From NCBI GenBank assembly GCA_009919985.1, contig RGAX01000030.1, positions 1 through 19,469 of the forward strand: DNA of 19,469 nt, read 5' to 3'. The notes beneath the pieces were generated by a model. It had not been told where the DNA came from and made no database searches. It was given only the letters and a program-made list of their open reading frames with translations. The position numbers and the translations under genes were made by a program. Of this stretch, positions 1 through 7,022 are shown one piece after another. The DNA is from Opitutaceae bacterium (GTDB taxonomy: Bacteria > Verrucomicrobiota > Verrucomicrobiia > Opitutales > Opitutaceae). How positions within the stretch are numbered: position 1 is the first letter of the stretch; each line of letters opens with the position of its first letter.

Positions 1-2153
1 AGGCCCCCAGCGCCGTGGCCACCGCCAGCCCGACGTCCGGCCTCGTGCCGCTGGCCGTGGGTTTTTCCAGTAACGGCTCGGCCGATGCCGATGGGACCAT
101 CACTCAAGTCCAGTATTACTCCAACGGTGCGCTCCTTGCCACCAGCACCACGAGCCCGCTCTTCGCGGCGACCTTCCCGGGCACCACTTCCGGCAATTTC
201 ACCGTTAACGCCGTCGCCACCGACAACACGGGCAACACCGCCGTCTCCAGTAACCTCGCTCTCAAAGTTCTGCCCAACAATCCGCTTTTGGACGACACAG
301 CCTATATTTTACAGACCGCTACGGATATCTCCAACGCGACTCCTAACGCCGTGCAACTGGCCGCTTTCCAAGCACAGTTTGCCAGTGGTGCGATAACCCG
401 CGCTCAGTTCGCCTCCGCCATCGCCACCAATAACGGCGCCTATAATAACGCCAATTTTAACAACATCGCCAACGCGCTCTCCGCCTACTGGCTACTCATG
501 GGTCAATGGCCCACCACAAGCAATTATACGACGATTTTCAACGCTCGTGGTAATCTCGCCACCGTCTGTAACTCGATCATCAATTCGGCCGAATATTTCA
601 TCAAATACGGCGCCACCCCCACGGTCGCACTGCTCGATAACCCAAACAGTGTTCTGCCCGCCGCTACCTTCCTTACTCGTCTACGCGCCTCCGTCGGGCT
701 CTCCGCTCCCTCGCAACTCGACCTGTTGCGCTTCATGAGTAACGACACTTCGAACGCCTCGCTCGGCATCGGCCGCGGTTACCAAGTCGCCGGTCTGCCC
801 ACAGCCATCGCCGAATTCATCACCTTCAATAATTCTGGCAACACGGCTCTGATCAATCTCGGTCGCACCGCCGCGCTCTACTACCAACTCGACCGCCCCA
901 CGGTCCTCACCCCGCAAGAAGCCGCGCTCTCGACCAACACCGTCTCCACCCCTTCCCAAGTTGCCGCCCGCATCGGCACGCTCTCCGCTTTATCCGATCT
1001 TACTTCGGTCGCAGCGGCCTGCCTAAGCGATAATCTCTACACCTATCGCTACGTCACCATCACCAAGCAGCCACAACCCCTCGCTATCGCTGCCCGCTCC
1101 GGTGCCATCTTCTCGGTTGAGGCGATCGGTGCTCCGCCGATCAGTTATCAATGGCTCCAAAACGGTTCGCCTATCACAGGTGCAACCGGTCCCAATCTCT
1201 ACCTAAGTAATGTTACCACGGCTCAGGCTGGAAACTATTCCGTCGTCGTCTCGACCAGTGCCGGCACGGCCACGAGCGACCCGGCTCTGCTTGCTCTTTC
1301 TACGGCACCCACCCGCCTCGCCAACATCGCTTCTCGCGGTGTCGCAGCCAACGCGGCCAATGTACTCACCGCCGGCTTCGTCGTCACCGGCACTGGCACC
1401 AAACAGATGCTCATCCGCGTCGTCGGCCCCAGCCTCGGCTCCCTCGGCATCACCGGCTTTTTGGCCGACCCGAGCCTCGACCTCCTCGATTCCACTCAGA
1501 AAATTCTACAGACTAATGATAACTGGGGCACCCAATCGGGCGGCGCTACGGCGGTGACGGCGATCAACCAAGCGACGACTCGCGTCGGTGCCTTCCCTCT
1601 GCCGGCTAATTCCCGAGACGCCGTCGTCCTTGCTACGCTCAACGCCGGCAGTTACACCGTGCAAGCGCACGGCGCCGCTAACAGCACGGGTGTCGCTCTT
1701 GTCGAAGTTTACGACGCCAGCACCGGCCTCACCGGGCCCAAAGCGATCAACCTGTCCACGCGCGCCAATGTCGGCACCGGTGAAAATATTCTCATCGCGG
1801 GCTTCGTCGTAAACGGCACCGTCTCCCGGCGCATCCTCGTGCGCGGTATCGGCCCCACGCTGCGCAACTTCGGCCTCGGACCCAATGCCGTTCTTGCTGA
1901 TCCCCAATTGAAACTTCTCAACGCTTCCGGTGCGACCCTCGCGACCAACGATAATTGGGCCAGTGGAGACAACGCCGCTTATATCGCCTCGGCCAGCACG
2001 GCCGCCGGCGCCTTCCCGCTGGCTAACGGCAGCGCCGACTCGGCCATCATTATCATGCTCGCTCCCGGTTCCTACACCGCCCAACTCAGCGGCGTCGGCA
2101 CCACCAACAACACTGGCATCGCTCTTCTCGAAGTTTACGACGTCGATCCTTGA
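1..2153 (+). CDS. Secreted multidomain Ig-like surface protein, 5' end outside the window
   Basis: The reading frame is open from base 3 with no stop upstream, so this is the C-terminal part of a larger protein; the GTG at 15 is not trusted as a start. Numbering from that GTG, residues 1-85 look like a bacterial Ig/PKD-type domain (GSADADGTITQVQYYSNG). Residues about 90-340 are Asn/Ala-rich and helical and faintly resemble DUF4214-type segments (NSAEYFIKYG). Residues 355-430 form an Ig-like domain with the usual Trp (YQWLQNGSPI) and Tyr (AGNYSVVV). Two 134-residue repeats follow, 434-567 and 576-709, and the chain ends three residues later. Such repeats are common at the C-termini of exported Opitutaceae proteins. 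Adhesion or surface-layer function is inference; no catalytic motif is visible. The next gene starts 38 bases downstream. Confidence 0.8.
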   Translation, partial: APSAVATASPTSGLVPLAVGFSSNGSADADGTITQVQYYSNGALLATSTTSPLFAATFPGTTSGNFTVNAVATDNTGNTAVSSNLALKVLPNNPLLDDTAYILQTATDISNATPNAVQLAAFQAQFASGAITRAQFASAIATNNGAYNNANFNNIANALSAYWLLMGQWPTTSNYTTIFNARGNLATVCNSIINSAEYFIKYGATPTVALLDNPNSVLPAATFLTRLRASVGLSAPSQLDLLRFMSNDTSNASLGIGRGYQVAGLPTAIAEFITFNNSGNTALINLGRTAALYYQLDRPTVLTPQEAALSTNTVSTPSQVAARIGTLSALSDLTSVAAACLSDNLYTYRYVTITKQPQPLAIAARSGAIFSVEAIGAPPISYQWLQNGSPITGATGPNLYLSNVTTAQAGNYSVVVSTSAGTATSDPALLALSTAPTRLANIASRGVAANAANVLTAGFVVTGTGTKQMLIRVVGPSLGSLGITGFLADPSLDLLDSTQKILQTNDNWGTQSGGATAVTAINQATTRVGAFPLPANSRDAVVLATLNAGSYTVQAHGAANSTGVALVEVYDASTGLTGPKAINLSTRANVGTGENILIAGFVVNGTVSRRILVRGIGPTLRNFGLGPNAVLADPQLKLLNASGATLATNDNWASGDNAAYIASASTAAGAFPLANGSADSAIIIMLAPGSYTAQLSGVGTTNNTGIALLEVYDVDP
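1314..1715 (+). repeat. C-terminal domain repeat, copy A (134 aa)
   Basis: Residues 434-567 of the upstream surface protein. Shared landmarks with copy B are an AGFVV strand, a V/IGPSL or IGPTL turn, LADPSLDLLD, a NDNW motif, GAFPL, a SYT strand and the closing VEVYD. The DNA is clearly diverged between copies, so this is an old domain duplication, not a recent tandem duplication. Confidence 0.8.
1740..2141 (+). repeat. C-terminal domain repeat, copy B (134 aa)
   Basis: Residues 576-709, exactly the same length as copy A, with the matching landmarks IAGFVV, GIGPTLRNFG, LADPQLKLLN, TNDNW, GAFPL, GSYTAQ and LEVYD. It finishes three residues before the stop, which fits a terminal anchoring or sorting-type module; the sorting role is inference. 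Confidence 0.8.
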
Positions 2154-2160
2154 GCTAGGA

Positions 2161-2181
2161 CCACGCCTCGCTTGGCGTTGG
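2161..2181 (+). terminator. Hairpin between the surface-protein gene and the FGE gene
   Basis: CCACGCC and GGCGTTGG pair with one bulged base around the loop TCGCTT. No T run follows; the next gene's ATG lies 10 bases downstream. It could be a Rho-type or RNA-stability hairpin, or chance. It fills most of the 38-base gap. Confidence 0.25.
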
Positions 2182-2191
2182 CTAATTCACT

Positions 2192-3325
2192 ATGATTAAA
2201 TCGCTGCGACAGCTCGCGGGCTGTGTTCTTATTTTTGCCTGCCTCTGCGCGAGCGCCCAACCCGCGTTTTTGGCGCGCAAGCCCTCCGCGACCGTCGCGC
2301 CTGTTGCCGATCGTTTTCTGCCCACCGTACCCACGACCACACCAGTGCCTAAGCCCGCCCCAAGTGGCATGGTTTGGATCCCCGGCGGAGAATTCTCCAT
2401 GGGCTGCACCGATCCCCGCGCCGATCTCTGCGGTGGCAACGAACCCATGGACGACGCCCGCCCTGTGCATCGCGTCGCTCTTGCGCCTTTTTGGATGGAT
2501 CGCACCGAGGTGACTAATGCCGAGTTCGCGCGCTTCGTCGCCGCCACCGGCTTCATTACCTTCGCCGAACGCAAACCTCGAGCGGAAGACTATCCTGGCG
2601 CAACCCCCGATCAGTTGGTGCCTGGCTCCGTTGTATTTTCTCCGCCGCGCGAAGCTGTACCCCTGGACAACGCGCTGCGTTGGTGGCGCTACGTGCCCGG
2701 CGCTGATTGGCGTCACCCAAGCGGTCCCAATAGTACCATCGTTGGCCATGACCAAGATCCTGTGCTCCACATCGCCTACGTGGATGCAGCTGCTTACGCC
2801 GCCTGGGCTGGCAAACGTCTCCCCACCGAAGCCGAATGGGAATTCGCGGCCCGTGGCGGTCTCACCGGCGCACGCTACACCTGGGGTGATGAACTCACCG
2901 TCAACGGTCGCTGGATGGCGAATATTTGGGAAGGCGCTTTCCCGCATAAAAATTCCGAAGACGATGGCTTCATCGGTATTGCCCCCGTCGCTTCGTTTCC
3001 GGCCAATGCCTACGGTCTGCACGATATGGCCGGCAACGTCTGGGAATGGTGCTCGGATTGGTACCGGCCCGATGGTTACGCGCGCGACCAAAGCGCTGCC
3101 GGCAGCGGTGTCGTGCGCGACCCCCGTGGCCCAGCCGAATCGGAAAGCTTCGATCCGCAAGAACCCGGCATGCCGAAACGCGTACAACGCGGCGGCTCTT
3201 ACTTGTGCACCGATCAATATTGCACCCGCTACATGGTGGGCACCCGAGGTAAGGGCGCCGTCGATACAGGCAGCAACCACGTCGGCTTCCGCTGTGTGCG
3301 TGATGCCAGCCCAGTCGCACCCTAA
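2192..3325 (+). CDS. Exported formylglycine-generating enzyme (SUMF1/FGE family)
   Basis: FGE oxidises a cysteine in the sulfatase CxPxR motif to formylglycine, which sulfatases need for catalysis. The 377-aa protein starts with a signal peptide (MIKSLRQ, then a hydrophobic stretch, cleavage plausible after ASA at 20-22) and a Pro/Thr-rich linker. The FGE-sulfatase domain runs from about residue 58 (SGMVWIPGGEFSMG) to 370 (HVGFRCVRD). It includes GADWRHPSGPNSTI, AWAGKRLPTEAEWEFAARGG and GNVWEWCSDWY. Cys339 and Cys344 in RGGSYLCTDQYC have the five-residue spacing of the human FGE active pair 336/341, so this is a genuine FGE and not one of the many cysteine-less SUMF1 paralogues. No sulfatase gene is in the window. 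The ATG at 2192 is preceded by TTCACT and no Shine-Dalgarno. Weaker alternative: a non-FGE SUMF1 protein acting in the envelope. Confidence 0.88.
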   Translation: MIKSLRQLAGCVLIFACLCASAQPAFLARKPSATVAPVADRFLPTVPTTTPVPKPAPSGMVWIPGGEFSMGCTDPRADLCGGNEPMDDARPVHRVALAPFWMDRTEVTNAEFARFVAATGFITFAERKPRAEDYPGATPDQLVPGSVVFSPPREAVPLDNALRWWRYVPGADWRHPSGPNSTIVGHDQDPVLHIAYVDAAAYAAWAGKRLPTEAEWEFAARGGLTGARYTWGDELTVNGRWMANIWEGAFPHKNSEDDGFIGIAPVASFPANAYGLHDMAGNVWEWCSDWYRPDGYARDQSAAGSGVVRDPRGPAESESFDPQEPGMPKRVQRGGSYLCTDQYCTRYMVGTRGKGAVDTGSNHVGFRCVRDASPVAP

Positions 3326-3347
3326 GCTGCGACCAGCGCTGGGCTTT
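3309..3347 (+). terminator. Composite hairpin spanning the FGE stop codon
   Basis: GTCGCA (3314-3319) pairs with TGCGAC (3328-3333) around a loop that contains the TAA stop. The flanking GCCCA (3309-3313) can pair with TGGGC (3340-3344) across a bulge, and TTT follows. The CCAGCGCTGG palindrome (3333-3342) competes with this fold. It is a plausible but weak terminator for the FGE gene because the T tract is short. Confidence 0.35.
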
Positions 3348-3604
3348 GAATTATGCAGTAGGGAAGGGGGCTTCGCCTAAGGGATCCCTCAAGGAGGGTG
3401 AGGCTCCTGTTTTAAACAGGCCACTATTTGCTATCGCAGGGGTTTGTCTAGTTGGCGAGTACCCAGTTTAGTTCAGTATTACGAAGACGCACCGCGCTTT
3501 CCCGAAATAATTTAAGGCTAAGCTTTTTCGTAATTAACGCGGCCCCGGTTTAGAGCATTTCACTTGCCTCACACTCCGGCGGCGCCGACAAATTCCAAAA
3601 CGTT
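3326..3604. other. 279-base intergenic region upstream of zwf
   Basis: No convincing ORF or tRNA/rRNA is visible. The left half holds the palindromes CCAGCGCTGG, GGGATCCC and CCTGTTTTAAACAGG and the two terminator candidates. The right half has an AT-rich patch at about 3503-3537 (AATAATTTAAGG to TAATTAA), the most likely promoter zone for zwf-opcA, but I could not fit a standard -35/-10 pair with good spacing. Confidence 0.5.
3392..3413 (+). terminator. Weak intrinsic terminator candidate
   Basis: AGGAG (3392-3396) and CTCCT (3404-3408) form a five-pair stem around a seven-base loop, then G and TTTT. The following CCTGTTTTAAACAGG (3406-3420) is itself an inverted repeat with 7-base arms, so the site could instead be an operator. 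The stem is short. Confidence 0.3.
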
Positions 3605-5143
3605 ATGGCCGATTCTCCGCGTCATCCTTTCCTGCAGGGGCTCAGTAAGCACCGGGGTGCCCCGCCTACTGTCGTCGTTATCTTTGGCGCCTCCGGCGAT
3701 CTTACGGCACGCAAACTTATCCCCGCTGTTTATAATTTAGGTCACGACAACTTGTTGCCGGCTGAGTTCTTTCTGGTCGGCTACGGTCGCAAGGCGATTC
3801 CAGATGAAGAATTTCGCACGCTCGCCACGGATGCCATTAAGGAATTTTCCCGGCGCGAACTAAACGCCGATGTTTGGGCGCGCGTTGCGGCCAACACCTC
3901 TTACGTCGCCGGTGGTTACGACGAGAAAGCCGCCTTCGATCGGCTCGCTACTCATATTGCTGCGATTGAGAAAAAGATCGGCCGCGAAGTTCAGACGTTA
4001 TTTTATATTTCTACACCGCCCTCGGTCTTCGCCTCGATCTTGCTCAATCTCGGAGCCAGTGGTCTCGCTCGGAAATACCTCGGTCAACCCCACCACACCA
4101 AAGTCATTATCGAAAAGCCTTTCGGTAAAGACCTCGAGTCCGCCCGCGAGCTCAACGTCACAATCCGCTCGGTGTTGGCCGAGCATCAAGTCTATCGCAT
4201 CGATCACTATCTGGGTAAAGAAACCGTGCAGGACTTGCTCGTACAGCGTTTCAGTAACGCCATTTTTGAACCGCTGTGGAACCGCAACTTCATCGATAGC
4301 GTCCAGATCACCGTAGCCGAAGAAGTCGGCGTCGGCACTCGCGGCGGCTATTACGAGCAGAGCGGTTGCCTGCGTGACATGATTCAAAATCACACGATGC
4401 AGTTGCTCGCGCTCACTGCGATGGAGCCCCCTGGCTCGATGGACGCAGAGGCCGTGCGCGATGAAAAAGTCAAAGTCCTCAAAGCCATCCAACCCCTCAA
4501 TCTCGGGCCCGACGGCGACGTTGCACGTGCGCAGTATGCCGCCGGCTTGATGGGCGGTAAAGCCGTCCGAGGTTATCTCCAAGAAGAAGGTATCGCGGCT
4601 GAATCGGCGATAGAAACCTACGCCGGTATCCGCCTCTCAATCAATAATTGGCGCTGGCAAGGTGTCCCGTTTTACCTTCGCTCCGGTAAACGCATGGCCC
4701 GCCGCGTCTCCGAGATCGCAATCAATTTCAAACGCCCTCCCGGCACGTTGTTTTCCAAAGACGGAGGCTTCGATCTCGCGGCCAATACCCTCGCGTTTCA
4801 GATTCAGCCCGACGAAGGCCTAAGCCTGATCATGAACACCAAAATTCCTGGTCTAGAGACACGTACTCAGCCGGTGAAAATGAGTTTCCGCTACGCGACC
4901 ACCTTTGGCTCTAACACCCCCGAGGCTTACGAGCGACTCGTACTCGACGCTATGATTGGTGACGGCACGCTTTTCATTCGCGGCGACGAGGCTGAAACCT
5001 CCTGGAAACTTTACACTCCCGTACTCGAACACTGGAAGGCCCAAGGCGCTAAGGGTATGGATGCCTACGCTGCAGGTTCTTGGGGCCCCGCCAGCGCGGA
5101 TCAGCTTCTCGCCGCCAAACAGCACGTGTGGCGTCAGCCTTAA
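3605..5143 (+). CDS. zwf: Glucose-6-phosphate 1-dehydrogenase
   Basis: It oxidises glucose 6-phosphate to 6-phosphogluconolactone with NADP(H) turnover, the first step of the oxidative pentose phosphate pathway, in the cytosol. The 512-aa length is normal for the family. The N-terminal Rossmann fold carries GASGDLTARK at 28-37. The active-site signature RIDHYLGKE lies at 198-206, with Lys205 and the conserved His201. Further family blocks are IIEKPFGKDL, FEPLWNRNFI, GGYYEQSGCLRDMIQNH and FYLRSGKRM. The start ATG at 3605 places the Rossmann motif at the usual distance; no Shine-Dalgarno is visible. opcA begins 10 bases after the stop, so the two are very probably cotranscribed. Confidence 0.97.
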   Translation: MADSPRHPFLQGLSKHRGAPPTVVVIFGASGDLTARKLIPAVYNLGHDNLLPAEFFLVGYGRKAIPDEEFRTLATDAIKEFSRRELNADVWARVAANTSYVAGGYDEKAAFDRLATHIAAIEKKIGREVQTLFYISTPPSVFASILLNLGASGLARKYLGQPHHTKVIIEKPFGKDLESARELNVTIRSVLAEHQVYRIDHYLGKETVQDLLVQRFSNAIFEPLWNRNFIDSVQITVAEEVGVGTRGGYYEQSGCLRDMIQNHTMQLLALTAMEPPGSMDAEAVRDEKVKVLKAIQPLNLGPDGDVARAQYAAGLMGGKAVRGYLQEEGIAAESAIETYAGIRLSINNWRWQGVPFYLRSGKRMARRVSEIAINFKRPPGTLFSKDGGFDLAANTLAFQIQPDEGLSLIMNTKIPGLETRTQPVKMSFRYATTFGSNTPEAYERLVLDAMIGDGTLFIRGDEAETSWKLYTPVLEHWKAQGAKGMDAYAAGSWGPASADQLLAAKQHVWRQP

Positions 5144-5153
5144 GCGCTCGCTC

Positions 5154-6137
5154 ATGCCTTCGATTTTTAACGCGCTCCCGGGTATAGAAGTCCCCGTCAG
5201 CTCCATCAGTAAAGAGCTGGCTAAGATGTGGGCCGAAACGGCCTCAAGCGGCGGAGCCGCGCCCTCCTCAGACGACGCCAAGGCGACTCAGGTTAACTTT
5301 GTCCTGCATCTAGGTCTTAATTCTGAAGTAGATGACGCCGTCACCCAATTTCAAACGGTCGTACGCTTCTCTCATCGTTATCCCTGCCGAGTTGTCGTAT
5401 TGTGTCCTTTAAGTGAGGATGAAGGAGTGACGGAAATTCGCGCCAAAATTTACGGCGAATGTCATGTCGGTAAATCTAAGGGCGATACGCGTTGTTGTGA
5501 GTTTGTGATCTTAAGTTACGCGCGCTCGGCCCGTGCTTATCTGGAGAACCAAGTCTCAATCTGTCTGTCGACCGATCTGCCGATTTATTATTGGGCCCAC
5601 CGCTTCGCCGACACCTCGCGCATGGCCGATTACCGTTACCTGCTCACCCGTGCGCGACGGGTATTAATCGATAGCTCTATCGCTCCCAGCGATGCGCTCA
5701 CCTACGCTTGGCCTAGGCGTGAGAATTTGCGCGATCTTGTTTACGCGCGTCTTCTCCCCGTGCGCCAATCGCTCGGTCAATTCCTCAGCCGCTATCCTAC
5801 CTCCACCTTGCGTGAGGGTTTACTGGGTGTCGCCGTTGGCTACGGAGCTGCGTTTAGCGCCGAGGGCCGTGTGTTGTTGCAGTGGCTGCGTGATCGCATG
5901 GGGCAGTGTGGTGAGACCAACGCCGTTTACTCTCTGGTGGCCTCGACGGTAACTTCGGCTGAAACTCTACTCGTAAATTTTAAATACTCAGACGGTAAAT
6001 CCTTTGCTTGGCATGGCGATGTGGCCTCAGGTGCAGCCGTTTTTACGACAGTTTTTGACGGCGGACGCACCGAGTTGCACGCGGCGGTAAGCCTGCTCGC
6101 ACCCGAGAATGCACTCAGTGAGGCAATGTTTTTTTAA
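5154..6137 (+). CDS. opcA: Glucose-6-phosphate dehydrogenase assembly protein OpcA
   Basis: OpcA proteins promote assembly and activity of G6PDH in cyanobacteria and actinobacteria. The ATG at 5154 gives 327 aa starting MPSIFNALPGIEVPVSSI, a family-like N-terminus. An upstream in-frame extension to 4956 would lie inside zwf and is rejected. Visible family-type blocks are FVLHLG, RFSHRYPCRVVVLCPL, a Cys-rich stretch ECHVGKSKGDTRCCE and DLPIYYWAHRF. In cyanobacteria OpcA links G6PDH to thioredoxin through cysteines; whether the cysteines here do so is inference. The gene ends in TTTTTTTAAAAAAA, where the stop codon sits. Position directly behind zwf strongly supports the call. Confidence 0.88.
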   Translation: MPSIFNALPGIEVPVSSISKELAKMWAETASSGGAAPSSDDAKATQVNFVLHLGLNSEVDDAVTQFQTVVRFSHRYPCRVVVLCPLSEDEGVTEIRAKIYGECHVGKSKGDTRCCEFVILSYARSARAYLENQVSICLSTDLPIYYWAHRFADTSRMADYRYLLTRARRVLIDSSIAPSDALTYAWPRRENLRDLVYARLLPVRQSLGQFLSRYPTSTLREGLLGVAVGYGAAFSAEGRVLLQWLRDRMGQCGETNAVYSLVASTVTSAETLLVNFKYSDGKSFAWHGDVASGAAVFTTVFDGGRTELHAAVSLLAPENALSEAMFF

Positions 6138-6142
6138 AAAAA
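6129..6142. repeat. T7A7 palindrome over the opcA stop codon
   Basis: Seven T followed by seven A, a perfect 14-base palindrome. It encodes the final Phe-Phe and the TAA stop. Homopolymers of this kind are slippage-prone; a one-base change would alter only the last residues of OpcA. Confidence 0.8.
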
Positions 6143-6383
6143 CTTCGATTCCGTGCAATATTGCGCACGCTTTAAGTGCTGTCGCTCCTCTGATGCGGGA
6201 GTCAGTGTTTGCCCGAGAGAGTTTTTGTCTCAGCAGTCAGATTTTTCGTGTCAATTGTGCCAGGCTCGCAAATTCTAGGGATCTCACTTGTTCCTGAACC
6301 CCGCTCCGCAGCCCCATTGTTATGATTAGCTATTTGCAACCAAGCGCAGCGAGCTCACATCCACAGCCAACCGGGGTGCTCCC
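6138..6383. other. 246-base intergenic region between opcA and coaE
   Basis: I see no credible gene. It contains the palindrome GCAATATTGC at 6155-6164 inside a CGTGC/GCACG hairpin (6152-6169), followed by CTTTAAG, a weak terminator candidate for zwf-opcA. TATGAT at 6321-6326 resembles a -10 box for the downstream operon, but the nearest TTGTTC (6288-6293) is 27 bases away, too far for a standard promoter. Confidence 0.45.
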
Positions 6384-6968
6384 ATGATTTTGGGTGTAAC
6401 GGGGGGTATGGGGTGCGGTAAGTCAACCGCAGCCAAAGGCTTTGAACTACATGGCTTTCGAAGAGTAGATGCAGATGCTCAAATCCGAGATTTGATTTTA
6501 ACCGCGCCGGCGGTGCTCGCGCAGCTGCAAGAGCGCTATGGCGAATCGGTGTTTACGCCCGAGGGGCTACTAGATCGTGCAGCGCTTGCCGCTCGCGTGT
6601 TTGCGGAAGTGGCAGAGCGACGTTGGTTGGAGCAGCTGACGCATCCTTTATTATTTGCGGAGTGGCGGCGGTTGCTAGCGACGCAACCCGAAGCAGATTG
6701 GGTCTTCGAGGTGCCGTTGCTCTTCGAGCAATCGTTGGAAAATTGGTTTGATTTCACGCTGTGTATCGCCTGTTCTTCACAGTTGCAACTTGTCCGACTG
6801 GAGCAACGCGGCCTCTCGCGGGAACTCGCTGGACAACGCATCTCCCAGCAATTGCCGTTGGCGCGAAAAATCGAACTCGCCGATAGGGTCATGTGGAACG
6901 ACGGCTCTGCCGCTTTTCTCCAAGTCCAAATCGACACGTTTGTCGCCTCGCTCCCCGGCCGACGCTAA
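6384..6968 (+). CDS. coaE: Dephospho-CoA kinase
   Basis: It phosphorylates the ribose 3'-hydroxyl of dephospho-CoA with ATP, the last step of coenzyme A synthesis. The 194-aa length is typical. The P-loop GGMGCGKST is at residues 7-15, the acidic DAD at 29-31, and the lid and core blocks LTHPLL, FEVPLLFEQ, RLEQRGLS, QRISQQLP and ADRVMWNDG all match the CoaE pattern. The ATG at 6384 follows GCTCCC and no clear ribosome site. It is the first gene of the plus-strand group running into rho and the pilus motor genes. coaE next to pilB/pilC genes is a known arrangement in proteobacteria, so this neighbourhood is not random. Confidence 0.95.
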   Translation: MILGVTGGMGCGKSTAAKGFELHGFRRVDADAQIRDLILTAPAVLAQLQERYGESVFTPEGLLDRAALAARVFAEVAERRWLEQLTHPLLFAEWRRLLATQPEADWVFEVPLLFEQSLENWFDFTLCIACSSQLQLVRLEQRGLSRELAGQRISQQLPLARKIELADRVMWNDGSAAFLQVQIDTFVASLPGRR

Positions 6969-7022
6969 AGCCCATACTTTTTACTCCCTAGCCCCGCGCG
7001 GCTCCCTGCCTTTTACTTTCAC

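Noticed and set aside
2135..3280. 381-aa open frame on the minus strand opposite the FGE gene
   Set aside because: It lies wholly across a gene with clear family motifs, its translation has no recognisable domain, and long antisense frames are common in GC-rich DNA.
4956..5153. In-frame N-terminal extension of opcA inside zwf
   Set aside because: It overlaps the zwf coding end in another frame; the family-like N-terminus begins at ATG 5154, 10 bases after the zwf stop.
6109..6297. 62-aa frame between opcA and coaE
   Set aside because: It starts inside opcA, has no recognisable motif and no credible start context; treated as non-coding.
6996..7009. AGCC/GGCT hairpin between coaE and rho as a terminator
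   Set aside because: The stem is only four pairs and the T run lies several bases away; the gap is short and both genes fit one operon.
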